Shown here: in pieces, positions 23,615-32,690 of the stretch
Layout of the letters: the number at the start of each line of letters is the position of its first letter
How positions within the stretch are numbered: position 1 is the stretch's first letter
NCBI RefSeq assembly: GCF_019219825.1
Contig: NZ_JAHUXH010000020.1
Location: 1 to 64,000 of the forward strand
DNA: 64,000 bases
Reading direction: 5' to 3'
Source: Streptomyces sp. TRM70350
Lineage (GTDB): Bacteria > Actinomycetota > Actinomycetes > Streptomycetales > Streptomycetaceae
Translations under genes and position numbers: made by a program
Notes under the pieces: model-generated
The model's database searches: none
Told to the model about the DNA's origin: nothing
Seen by the model: the letters and a program-made list of their open reading frames with translations, nothing else

Positions 23615-24280
23615 GTGTGGCCGGGGACGGAAGGGCTCGATGGGGCCAGTGCGTACACCAAGGAGCGGCTGGAGGAGGCGGCTCGGGGGGCACGGACGTT
23701 GTCGGAGGCGTGCGCGAGGTTGGGGGTGGATCCGGGGAGTTCTACGCGGCGATACATCTTCGAGCGGACGAAGAAGCTCGAGGTGGATGTCTCGCACTTC
23801 GAGCGGGAGGGGATCAAGTGGACGAGGGAGATCCTCGAGGCGGCGGTCTCGGCGTCGACGAACATGTCCGAGGTCTTGCGGCACCTCGGGCTTGAGGTCG
23901 TGGGAGGACATCACACTCACATCAGCCGCAAGATCAAGGCATACGCCATCGACACCTCACACTTCCAGGTGCCAAACCAGCGTGGCGATGCCCGACGCCA
24001 CCGGGCATCGGCGGGCTTGCTCGTCAAGCGGTCGGCCCCTCAGGCTCGGCGCGTCCAGAGCAGCCGCCTCAAGCGGGCAATACTGGAGTGCGGGGTGGAT
24101 GATCGTTGCGCCCTATGCGGAATCGAGCCGGTTTGGCTAGGGGAACCGCTGCCGCTCGAGGTCGACCACATCGACGGCGACTGGCGCAACAACCGGATCG
24201 AGAACCTGCGTCTGCTGTGCCCCAACTGCCACTCCACGACGGACAGTTACCGGGGCCGCGGCAAAAGCAGGGCTTCATGA
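23615..24280 (+). CDS. HNH endonuclease with two SHF-type DNA-binding repeats
   Basis: A 221-residue nuclease. Two related units of about 50 residues form the N-terminal half: the first from YTKERLEEAARGARTLSEAC to VDVSHF, the second from WTREILEAAVSASTNMSEVL to IDTSHF; each looks like a small helical DNA-binding module. The HNH domain follows: CALCG, then LEVDHIDGDWRNNRIENLRL and LLCPNCHS, with two CxxC pairs for structural zinc. GTG 23615 is the only upstream start in frame, and is uncertain. Its stop overlaps the start of a paralogue by ATGA. Confidence 0.85.
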   Translation: MWPGTEGLDGASAYTKERLEEAARGARTLSEACARLGVDPGSSTRRYIFERTKKLEVDVSHFEREGIKWTREILEAAVSASTNMSEVLRHLGLEVVGGHHTHISRKIKAYAIDTSHFQVPNQRGDARRHRASAGLLVKRSAPQARRVQSSRLKRAILECGVDDRCALCGIEPVWLGEPLPLEVDHIDGDWRNNRIENLRLLCPNCHSTTDSYRGRGKSRAS

Positions 24281-24940
24281 GCAGCGGTGCGCGGTACACC
24301 CGGGAACGGCTGACCGAAGCCGCCGCACGGTGTTCCGACATCGACGAGGTCATCGCCTTCTTCGGCACCCGCCCATACAGCTACCTCCGTCGATACCTCA
24401 TGAGGCGATTCGCTCACTTCAGTATCGACGTCTCTCATTTCCGCCCATGGGGCAGGCAGGCGCGGCCCACGTCCGACGAGTTGCGACTGGCGGTCGCCGA
24501 GTCAACCTCCATTGCCGGGGTACTGCGCCGCCTGGGCCGCGCAGACAACGGTGCGCAACGAGCGAACGTACGCAAGTGGATCGCGGGCGAGCAGCTGACG
24601 ACTGCGCACTTCCTCGGGCAGGCACATCAGCGCGGGAAGCCGGGCACGAACGCCAAACGACCTGAGGACTTGCTGGTGCGGCACAGCGGCGAGCATCGGA
24701 TCGCAACCAAGCGCTTGCGTCGCGCACTCCGGGAATTCGGCGTACCTGAGCAGTGCGCCAGATGCGGGCTCGGTCGTGAGTGGCACGGAAGGCCCCATGA
24801 CATTGGAGGTCGACCACATCAACGGGGACTGGAGAGACAACCGGCGCGACAACCTGCGGTTGCCGTGTCCCAACTGTCACGCGGTCACCACCACCTGGTG
24901 CCGAGGCGGTCGACGTTCCCGCAAGGTCAGCGCAGGCTGA
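24277..24940 (+). pseudogene. HNH endonuclease paralogue, frameshifted
   Basis: Second member of the pair, with the same plan: YTRERLTEAAARCSDIDEVI to IDVSHF, then SDELRLAVAESTSIAGVLRR to TAHFLG, then QCARCGLGREWHGRP. At a CCCC run (24793-24796) the frame is lost. One base fewer there restores MTLEVDHINGDWRDNR, then DNLRLPCPNCH and a stop at 24938-24940, so the whole HNH core is intact but out of frame. Possibilities are a recent inactivating insertion, a sequencing error or a slippage-dependent product. Start overlaps the first HNH gene by 4 bp. Confidence 0.8.
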
Positions 24941-24960
24941 CCGGTACCATGGCCGGACAT

Positions 24961-25043
24961 GCGGTCGTGATGGAACGGCAGACATGCGGCGCTTAGAACG
25001 CCGTGGGCGAAAGCCCGTGTGGGTTCGAATCCCACCGGCCGCA
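24961..25043 (+). tRNA. tRNA-Leu (anticodon UAG)
   Basis: The acceptor arms GCGGTCG (24961) and CGGCCGC (25036-25042) pair, with discriminator A-25043 and no encoded CCA. The anticodon stem-loop is CGGCG-CTTAGAA-CGCCG with TAG at 24994-24996, a long variable arm (TGGGCGAAAGCCC) follows as expected for a class II tRNA, and the T arm reads GTGGGTTCGAATCCCAC. It reads the rare CUA codon as well as other CUN codons. Confidence 0.95.
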
Positions 25044-25048
25044 CACGC

Positions 25049-25079
25049 AGAGGGGCCGCCCAGCCGGGCAGCCCCTCTC
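25049..25079. terminator. Terminator after tRNA-Leu
   Basis: AGAGGGGCCGCCC and CGGGCAGCCCCTCT form an imperfect GC-rich hairpin directly after the tRNA and before the convergent rdgB stop. Confidence 0.65.
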
Positions 25080-25086
25080 CTGTTGC

Positions 25087-25689
25087 TCAGCCCAACAACT
25101 CCCGCACCACCGGCACCAGCGCCCGGAACGCCTTCCCCCGGTGGCTGATGGCGTTCTTCTCGTCCGGGCTCATCTCCGCGCACGTTCGCGTCTCGCCGTC
25201 GGGCTGGAGGATCGGGTCGTAGCCGAAGCCGTGGGTGCCCGCCGGCTTGTGGCGCAGTACGCCCCTCAGTTTGCCCTCGGCCACCCGCTCCGTGCCGTCG
25301 GGCAGGGCCAGCGCCGCCGCGCAGGCGAAGTGGGCGCCGCGGTGTTCCTCGGGGATGTCCGACAGCTGGGCCAGCAGGAGTTCGAGGTTGGCGCGGTCGT
25401 CGCCGTGCCTGCCGGCCCAGCGGGCCGAGAAGATGCCCGGCGCGCCGCCGAGGACGTCGACGCACAGCCCGGAGTCGTCGGCGACCGCGGGCAGGCCGGT
25501 GGCCTTGGCCAGGGCGTGGGCCTTGAGCAGGGCGTTCTCGGCGAAGGTGACGCCGGTCTCCCGGACGTCGGGGACGTCCGGGTAGGCGTCCGCGCCGACG
25601 AGGTCGTGGCGCAGACCTGCGTCGGCGAGGATCGCCTTCAGCTCGGCGATCTTTCCGTGGTTGCGGGTGGCGAGGATCAAGCGGGTCAT
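25087..25689 (-). CDS. rdgB: Non-canonical purine NTP pyrophosphatase (RdgB/HAM1)
   Basis: A 200-residue enzyme that hydrolyses dITP, XTP and ITP to the monophosphate and pyrophosphate, cleaning the nucleotide pool. Family marks are all present: ILATRNHGKIAEL at the start, TFAENALLKA, VADDSGLCVDVLGGAPGIFS with the metal-binding Asp pair, GFGYDPI and SHRGKAF. Full length. It lies downstream of rph on the same strand, the arrangement usual in actinobacteria, with a small lipoprotein gene between. Confidence 0.95.
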   Translation of the reverse strand: MTRLILATRNHGKIAELKAILADAGLRHDLVGADAYPDVPDVRETGVTFAENALLKAHALAKATGLPAVADDSGLCVDVLGGAPGIFSARWAGRHGDDRANLELLLAQLSDIPEEHRGAHFACAAALALPDGTERVAEGKLRGVLRHKPAGTHGFGYDPILQPDGETRTCAEMSPDEKNAISHRGKAFRALVPVVRELLG

Positions 25690-25723
25690 GCCCTCAGTAT
25701 CCAGTGCCCGGCCGAGGGTTCCC

Positions 25724-26125
25724 TTACGGCGTGCAGACCTTGGTCAGTTCGCCGGCCGCGTCCGTGACCGGGCTGATGTCGGGGGTCTCGTCGCCGTTCT
25801 GCACCCCCGTACGGACGTTGTCGACGGCCTTCTGGAGGTCGTCCACCGCCTTGTTGACGTCGGCGTTGTCGGTCTTGTCGCCGATCTCGCCGAGGTTCCG
25901 CTCGATGGAGTCGAGGGATTCCTGGAGCTGGGTCGGGTCGTTCGTGGCGGTCTCGACGGCCTGCTGGAGGTCCGTGACGCTGTCGGCGATGGCGTCGGCG
26001 GTCTGGACGCAGTCGAGTGCCTTGTTCACGGCGTCGCAGCCGGTGGTGAGTCCGGCGGTCAGCGCGACTGCCGCCAGGGTGGCGGCGACGGCTGCGGTAC
26101 GGCGTCGGCGGCGGCTCGCGGCCAT
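25724..26125 (-). CDS. Small lipoprotein, hypothetical
   Basis: A 133-residue exported protein: Arg-rich start MAASRRRRRTAAV, hydrophobic segment, and lipobox LTTGC with lipidated Cys near 30. The mature part is a long amphipathic helix pattern (LQQAVETATNDPTQLQESLD, VNKAVDDLQKAVDNVRTGVQ) that may form a helical bundle, with one further Cys pair candidate (DCVQ, KVCTP). ATG 26125 is chosen as GGGAGGGA precedes it. The function is unknown; it occupies the gap between rph and rdgB. Confidence 0.8.
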   Translation of the reverse strand: MAASRRRRRTAAVAATLAAVALTAGLTTGCDAVNKALDCVQTADAIADSVTDLQQAVETATNDPTQLQESLDSIERNLGEIGDKTDNADVNKAVDDLQKAVDNVRTGVQNGDETPDISPVTDAAGELTKVCTP

Positions 26126-26281
26126 GGAACGGTCCCTCCCTCGGGGTCGGGCCCGGCGGGCCCGGTTGCTGGCCGGACGCACAGGATGAGCCGTGCGCCC
26201 GTATCTCATGAGACGCGGCGACGGCCGGTACGGTTGCCCGCACCGACCACCACTTTTGGTACGCCCTTTACCTTCGGCGCG

Positions 26282-27019
<738 letters not shown>

Positions 27020-27150
27020 GGGTCGAGCCTAGCCCCCGTCGTTCCGGGTCGGTCCCCCTGTGCGGCCCCCGTACGGAAGGGGCCCCTCCCCGTGTGGGTG
27101 CCGACCAACAGCATCCCGTGTGGAAGGGCCCCTCGCCGGAGAGCCCGAGC

Positions 27151-27384
27151 TCACATCATGTCCTCGATGTCCGCCGCGATCGGGTCGGCGTCGGTGCCGA
27201 TGACGACCTGGATGGCGCTGCCCATCTTCACGACGCCGTGGGCGCCGGCGCCCTTGAGGGCGGCGTCGTCGACCAGCGAGGGGTCGGACACCTCGACCCG
27301 CAGCCGTGTGATGCAGCCCTCGACCTCTTCGATGTTGTCGATGCCGCCGAGCCCGGCAACGATCTTCTCAGCCTTGCTGGCCAT
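27151..27384 (-). CDS. nagF: PTS N-acetylglucosamine-specific EIIB component
   Basis: A 77-residue phosphocarrier of the glucose/GlcNAc PTS family. It takes phosphate from HPr/EIIA and passes it to the sugar during import through EIIC. The phosphorylated Cys-24 is in EVEGCITRLRVEV, and the GVVKMGSAIQVVIG block completes the IIB fold. It is divergent from the EIIC gene at 27675; two DasR-type operators sit between them. In S. coelicolor the same unit is called NagF. Confidence 0.92.
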   Translation of the reverse strand: MASKAEKIVAGLGGIDNIEEVEGCITRLRVEVSDPSLVDDAALKGAGAHGVVKMGSAIQVVIGTDADPIAADIEDMM

Positions 27385-27489
27385 GTCTTTCTCCCTGGTC
27401 CGACCTGATCCGACCTGATCCGACCACTTCGCGAGCGGTCATGGTGTACGTACCGAATAATGACGTCACGACAGCGGAACCTTCCGCCG

Positions 27490-27505
27490 ACTGGTCTACA
27501 CCACC
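27490..27505. promoter_or_regulatory. DasR operator (dre) candidate, nagF-proximal
   Basis: ACTGGTCTACACCACC matches the DasR box consensus ACTGGTCTAGACCAGT, with the right half slightly altered. DasR represses GlcNAc uptake genes and is released by glucosamine-6-phosphate. Confidence 0.75.
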
Positions 27506-27581
27506 TGGCGAACGGTCGCCAAACCCGGTCCTCCGGAGGGGCGGAGGCGAGGGTTCCTTGTGCGCCCTTCGTCGTGCTACA

Positions 27582-27614
27582 ACAGGTCTACACCACTAGG
27601 TGGTGTAGACCACC
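27582..27614. promoter_or_regulatory. Double DasR operator (dre) upstream of nagE2
   Basis: GGTCTACACCAC (27585-27596) and GTGGTGTAGACC (27600-27611) form a perfect 12-bp inverted repeat around TAG. Each arm with its flank is itself a dre-like site (CAGGTCTACACCACT and TGGTGTAGACCACC), so two DasR dimers could bind side by side, 65-90 bp before the nagE2 start. Confidence 0.85.
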
Positions 27615-27674
27615 GGACGCCGCCGTCTCCCCTTCCTTTGTCCAAGGGCGGCGCCATGCCCACTGGAGGAAGTT

Positions 27675-28940
<1,266 letters not shown>

Positions 28941-28961
28941 GCCCGGCCGACCCCGAACACC

Positions 28962-28991
28962 CGAAGGCCCCCGGCGTTCCGGGGGCCTTCG
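28962..28991. terminator. Bidirectional terminator nagE2/MBL gene
   Basis: CGAAGGCCCCCGG and CCGGGGGCCTTCG pair perfectly across a four-base CGTT loop, between the convergent nagE2 and metallo-hydrolase genes. Confidence 0.9.
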
Positions 28992-29005
28992 TCATGCTGT
29001 GGAGG

Positions 29006-29758
29006 TCAGATCTCGTACGACTTCCTGGGCACCGCCAGTTCCACCGGACCGCCGTACACCGCGCGGGCGTCGGCGAGGTTGACCTGCGGGTCGGTCCACG
29101 GGGGGATGTGCGTGAGGAGCAGTCGGCGGGCGCCCGCCCGGGCGGCCGTCTCGCCCGCCTCGCGGCCGTTGAGGTGCAGGTCGGGGATGCTCTCCTTGCC
29201 GTGCGTGAAAGCGGCCTCGCACAGGAAGAGGTCGGCGTCCCGGGCGAGTTCGTCCAGGGCCGGGGTGACCCCGGTGTCGCCGGAGTACGTCAGGGTCCGT
29301 CCGGCGTGCTCGATGCGGATGCCGTACGCCTCCACGGGGTGGGCCACCCGTTCGGTGTGCACCGTGAAGGGGCCGATGTCGAACGTGGACGGCTTGACGG
29401 TGTGGAAGTCGAAGACCTCGCTCATCGAGGAGGCCGAAGGGGTGTCGGCGTACGCGGTGGTCAGCCGGTGTTCGGTGCCCTCGGGGCCGTAGACCGGCAG
29501 GGGGGCGCAACGACCGCCGTCGTGCCGGTAGTAGCGCGCCACGAAGTAGGCGCACATGTCGATGCAGTGGTCGGCGTGCAGATGGCTGAGGAAGATCGCG
29601 TCGAGGTCGTAGAGACCGCAGTGGCGCTGCAGCTCGCCCAGGGCGCCATTGCCCATGTCGAGGAGCAGCCGGAAGCCGTCGGCCTCGACGAGGTAGCTCG
29701 AACAGGCCGATTCCGCGGACGGGAACGACCCCGAGCAGCCGACGACGGTGAGCTTCAT
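29006..29758 (-). CDS. MBL-fold metallo-hydrolase, RNase Z/cyclic-nucleotide phosphodiesterase-like
   Basis: A 250-residue metallo-beta-lactamase-fold hydrolase. The metal motif is LSHLHADHCID (HxHxDH), with the further ligands VAHPVEAYGI, YSGDTG and LLLTHIPPW. The opening VVGCSGSFPSAESACSSYLV is the tRNase Z/PDE-like subgroup. It lacks the exosite arm of true RNase Z, so the substrate is open: cyclic nucleotides or another phosphodiester. ATG 29758 has GGAGG ten bases upstream. Confidence 0.9.
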   Translation of the reverse strand: MKLTVVGCSGSFPSAESACSSYLVEADGFRLLLDMGNGALGELQRHCGLYDLDAIFLSHLHADHCIDMCAYFVARYYRHDGGRCAPLPVYGPEGTEHRLTTAYADTPSASSMSEVFDFHTVKPSTFDIGPFTVHTERVAHPVEAYGIRIEHAGRTLTYSGDTGVTPALDELARDADLFLCEAAFTHGKESIPDLHLNGREAGETAARAGARRLLLTHIPPWTDPQVNLADARAVYGGPVELAVPRKSYEI

Positions 29759-29962
29759 GAAGCAGAAACCTCCGCGGGCGGGTGTGGAGAAACGGGGGTC
29801 GTGCGGTCCGTCGAGCGTAAGGCGCAAAACGTCCGGTCGCTCCTCCGCCAGGGGCCGTTGTGGGGGAACTCACCTGTGCTGTCACCGGTTCGGCTGGACG
29901 CGGGGCGCACGCGGCGCGGCGGAGGGCGCGCGTGCGGGTGCGTACGCCGGTAACGTCATCGT

Positions 29963-30409
29963 ATGGACACGTCCTGGTGGTTGGCACTCGCAGCGGTGGT
30001 GCTGCTCGCGCTGGTCGCCGCGCTCGTGGACGGCTGGGGGCGGCGACGGCCCGCGGGTCGCCGGACGCGGCCGCCGGGTCGCGCGGAGGGACCGGCCGCC
30101 CGGCCGCGGGCGGCGGAGATCTGGTGGGCCAACGTGCCCTACGAGGACGGGCCCGGCGCCAAGGACCGGCCGTGCCTGGTGCTGGCGGTGCACGGGCGGC
30201 GGGCGACGGTCGCGAAGATCACCAGCAAGTACCACGACGAGCGGGCCGGGGTGATCCCGCTGCCGCCGGGTTCGGTCGGGGACACCCAGGGCCGGGCGAG
30301 CTTCCTTCAGACGGACGAGCTGCGCGAGGTCGCCGTGTGGGACTTCCGGCGGCGGGTGGGGGTGGTGGACCCGGTCCTGTGGGACCAGGTCCGTCACCTG
30401 GCGACTTAG
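29963..30409 (+). CDS. Membrane-anchored PemK/MazF-fold protein
   Basis: A 148-residue protein. A single N-terminal helix (WWLALAAVVLLALVAALVDG) and a basic Arg/Pro linker are followed by a PemK/MazF-like domain: EIWWANVPYEDGPGAKDRPC, LVLAVHGRRATVAKITSKYH, FLQTDELREVAV. MazF-family proteins cut RNA, but whether catalytic residues are complete cannot be judged here. No antitoxin gene adjoins it on either side, so it is probably not a classical toxin. The stop codon TAG uses the first base of the 162-bp palindromic element; the same TAG would exist without it. Confidence 0.8.
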   Translation: MDTSWWLALAAVVLLALVAALVDGWGRRRPAGRRTRPPGRAEGPAARPRAAEIWWANVPYEDGPGAKDRPCLVLAVHGRRATVAKITSKYHDERAGVIPLPPGSVGDTQGRASFLQTDELREVAVWDFRRRVGVVDPVLWDQVRHLAT

Positions 30410-30570
30410 GGGTCCTTGCACTATGAGCGTCCGATCAGGTCGCGTGGTCTGGTGCCGTGCATCGCAAGGCGCCGGAGCGCCCTGGTAGCGGAGCTACCTG
30501 GGCGTTTCGGCAACGCGGCGAGGGGCGGTGCCAGACCACGCGACCCGGGCGGGCATAGCGCAAGGACCCC
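30409..30570. mobile_element. 162-bp palindromic MITE-like element, copy 1
   Basis: It runs from GGGGTCCTTGCACTATG to CATAGCGCAAGGACCCC, with a 3-bp direct duplication TTA on both sides (30406-30408 and 30571-30573). The two halves pair along nearly their whole length, closing on GGTAGC-GGA-GCTACC at the centre. It has no ORF of its own. The second copy, inverted, is at 58413-58574 and differs at three of 162 positions. A 3-bp TNA target duplication is typical of IS5-family transposases, so mobilisation in trans by such an element is inferred. Confidence 0.9.
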
Positions 30571-30579
30571 TTAGGGGCC

Positions 30580-31530
30580 TTACGCCCAGAGCTGGCCCTG
30601 CAGCCGCTCGATGGCCTCTTCGGTGGTGGCGGCCGTGTAGACGCCGGTCGAGAGGTACTTCCAGCCGCCGTCGGCCACGATGAACACGATGTCCGCGCTC
30701 TCGCCGGCCTTCAGCGCCTTCTTGCCGACGCCGATCGCCGCGTGCAGCGCGGCACCGGTGGAGACGCCCGCGAAGATGCCCTCCTGCTGGAGGAGTTCAC
30801 GGGTGCGGGTGACCGCGTCGGCGGAGCCGACCGAGAAGCGGGTGGTCAGCACGGTGGCGTCGTACAGCTCGGGTACGAAGCCCTCGTCGAGGTTGCGCAG
30901 GCCGTACACCAGGTCGTCGTACCGCGGCTCGGCGGCGACGATCTTCACGTCCGGCTTGTGCTCGCGCAGGAAGCGGCCGACGCCCATCAGGGTGCCCGTG
31001 GTGCCGAGGCCCGCGACGAAGTGGGTGATGGAGGGGAGGTCGGCGAGGATCTCGGGGCCGGTGGTGGCGTAGTGGGCGCCCGCGTTGTCCGGGTTGCCGT
31101 ACTGGTAGAGCATCACCCAGTCGGGGTGCTCGGCGGCGAGTTCCTTGGCGACGCGTACGGCGGTGTTGGAGCCGCCCGCCGCCGGGGAGGAGATGATCTC
31201 CGCCCCCCACATGCCGAGCAGGTCGCGGCGTTCCTGGGAGGTGTTCTCGGGCATCACGCACACCATCCGGTAGCCCTTGAGCTTGGCCGCCATGGCGAGG
31301 GAGATGCCGGTGTTGCCGGAGGTCGGTTCGAGGATGGTGCAGCCCGGGGTCAGGCGCCCGTCCTTCTCGGCCTGCTCGATCATGTGCAGGGCGGGGCGGT
31401 CCTTGACCGAGCCGGTCGGGTTGCGGTCCTCCAGCTTGGCCCAGATCCGGACGTCGGCGGACGGCGACAGCCGCGGCAGGCGCACCAACGGGGTGTTGCC
31501 CACCGCGGCCAGCGGGGAGTCGTAGCGCAT
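30580..31530 (-). CDS. cysM: Cysteine synthase CysM (CysO-dependent type)
   Basis: A 316-residue PLP enzyme of the cysteine synthase family. The PLP lysine is Lys-43 in NPTGSVKDR, and the substrate loop is EPTSGNTGISLA. In actinobacteria the CysM next to cysO and mec uses O-phosphoserine and the thiocarboxylate of CysO as sulfur donor. The C-terminus ends RLQGQLWA, the extension that closes over the active site in that type. Only 15 bp separate it from cysO, so the two are cotranscribed. Confidence 0.95.
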   Translation of the reverse strand: MRYDSPLAAVGNTPLVRLPRLSPSADVRIWAKLEDRNPTGSVKDRPALHMIEQAEKDGRLTPGCTILEPTSGNTGISLAMAAKLKGYRMVCVMPENTSQERRDLLGMWGAEIISSPAAGGSNTAVRVAKELAAEHPDWVMLYQYGNPDNAGAHYATTGPEILADLPSITHFVAGLGTTGTLMGVGRFLREHKPDVKIVAAEPRYDDLVYGLRNLDEGFVPELYDATVLTTRFSVGSADAVTRTRELLQQEGIFAGVSTGAALHAAIGVGKKALKAGESADIVFIVADGGWKYLSTGVYTAATTEEAIERLQGQLWA

Positions 31531-31545
31531 CGGGGCTCAGAGCCT

Positions 31546-31833
31546 TCAGGCCATGCCGCCGGCCACGGCCGGCAGGATCGTGACGTTGTCGCCGTCGGTC
31601 AGCTTGGTGTTGATGCCGTCGAGGAAGCGGACGTCCTCGTCGTTCAGGTAGACGTTGACGAAGCGGCGCAGCTGGTCACCGGCCTCTTTGTCGACGATGC
31701 GGGCCTGGATGCCCGCGTGCCGGGTGTCGAGGTCGGCGAACAGCTCGGCGAGGGTCTCCCCGGTGCCTTCGACGGCCTTCTGACCGTCGGTGTACTGGCG
31801 GAGGATGGTGGGGATGCGGACCTCGATGGCCAT
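31546..31833 (-). CDS. cysO: Sulfur carrier protein CysO (MoaD/ThiS fold)
   Basis: A 95-residue ubiquitin-like sulfur carrier. It has the MoaD/ThiS fold (AIEVRIPTILRQYTDG, RRFVNVYLNDEDVRFL) and ends DNVTILPAVAGGMA. The usable form ends in Gly-Gly, which is charged as a thiocarboxylate; two residues (Met-Ala) follow the GG here and must be removed first, most likely by the JAMM protease encoded at 32136. It is followed directly by cysM. A cysteine-rich-end leader peptide lies 115 bp upstream. Confidence 0.93.
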   Translation of the reverse strand: MAIEVRIPTILRQYTDGQKAVEGTGETLAELFADLDTRHAGIQARIVDKEAGDQLRRFVNVYLNDEDVRFLDGINTKLTDGDNVTILPAVAGGMA

Positions 31834-31948
31834 GGCTCAGGGCTCCTGTCGGGGGAAGTCAGGTCGAAAAGACGCGCGGCAGCGCAGATACGGCAGGTCG
31901 TGCGTAGGGGCGCCGCGGCTCATGGCCGTACGGCGGCAGGGGTCGGCG

Positions 31949-32044
31949 TCAACAGATGGCGCTGGCGAGCCTGCACAGGTCGACGTGCAGCCGCGCCACG
32001 AGCAGCGTGCCCGGCGTCTTGTCGCTCACGTCGAGGAAAACCAT
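31949..32044 (-). CDS. Cysteine-responsive leader peptide upstream of cysO-cysM
   Basis: A 31-residue uORF read from ATG at 32044: MVFLDVSDKTPGTLLVARLH then VDLCRLASAIC. The ending RLHVDLCRLASAIC is a recurrent actinobacterial leader peptide next to sulfur and cysteine genes, with Cys at the last codon before the stop. Ribosome stalling at the Cys codons when cysteine is short would relieve attenuation of cysO-cysM. The peptide itself probably has no other role. Too short for routine calling. Confidence 0.85.
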   Translation of the reverse strand: MVFLDVSDKTPGTLLVARLHVDLCRLASAIC

Positions 32045-32135
32045 GGGTTCATCGTATCGATTCCCGGTCCGGGTCCTGGAATGTGATCTCGGATAGTGGA
32101 TGAATTCTGACCGAATCCCGGGATCAGGCCGGGGA

Positions 32136-32558
32136 TCAGTAGGCCTCCACGACCTTGACCTCCTCCTCCGTCACCTCGCCGTCGACGATCCGGAAGGAAC
32201 GGAACTGGAAGTCGCCGAGCCCGTCGGTGTCCGCGGTGGAGACGAGGACGTAGTGCGCGCCGGGCTCGTTGGCGTAGGAGATGTCGGTGCGCGAGGGGTA
32301 GGCCTCGGTCGCCGTGTGCGAGTGGTAGATGATCACCGGCTCCTCGTCACGGTCGTCCATCTCGCGGTAGAGCTTGAGCAGATCGCCCGAGTCGAACTCG
32401 TAGAACGTGGGCGAGCGGGCGGCGTTCAGCATCGGGACGAAGCGCTCGGGGCGGCCCTCGCCCACGGGGCCCGCGACCACGCCGCACGCCTCGTCGGGGT
32501 GGTCCTCGCGCGCGTGGGCGACGATCTGGTCGTAGAGGGCCTGGGTGATGGTCAGCAT
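32136..32558 (-). CDS. mec: CysO-processing JAMM/MPN+ metalloprotease Mec
   Basis: A 140-residue zinc isopeptidase. The JAMM motif is complete: Glu-23 in PDEACG, His-79 and His-81 in YHSHTATEAY, Ser-89 and Asp-92 in PSRTD. In the CysO pathway it releases cysteine from the CysO-cysteine adduct by cleaving after Gly-Gly; here it may also mature CysO by removing its Met-Ala end. ATG 32558 is chosen because conservation starts there; nine codons more are open upstream. First of the mec-leader-cysO-cysM series. Confidence 0.93.
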   Translation of the reverse strand: MLTITQALYDQIVAHAREDHPDEACGVVAGPVGEGRPERFVPMLNAARSPTFYEFDSGDLLKLYREMDDRDEEPVIIYHSHTATEAYPSRTDISYANEPGAHYVLVSTADTDGLGDFQFRSFRIVDGEVTEEEVKVVEAY

Positions 32559-32690
32559 GACTGTCAGGATAAGCAGAAGGGCCATCCCGTACCGAGGGGT
32601 GGTACGGGACGGCCCACATGCCGGACGTCCTGAGCGGCGGCGGCAGGGGGTGCCACGAGTACTCCCTGCCGCTGGACGTCCGCGCGTTGG

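Noticed and set aside
23615..25043. Integrated mobile element at tRNA-Leu, with the HNH genes as cargo
   Set aside because: No integrase, no duplicated tRNA 3' end and no second boundary can be seen in the window.
30409..30570. CRISPR, structured RNA gene or plain terminator as explanation for the 162-bp element
   Set aside because: Only one unit per locus with target duplications and no spacers; the near-identity of two distant copies requires mobility, though a secondary terminator role is not excluded.
30742..32103. 453-codon plus-strand frame across cysM and cysO
   Set aside because: Antisense shadow of two well-conserved genes; no motif in its own translation.
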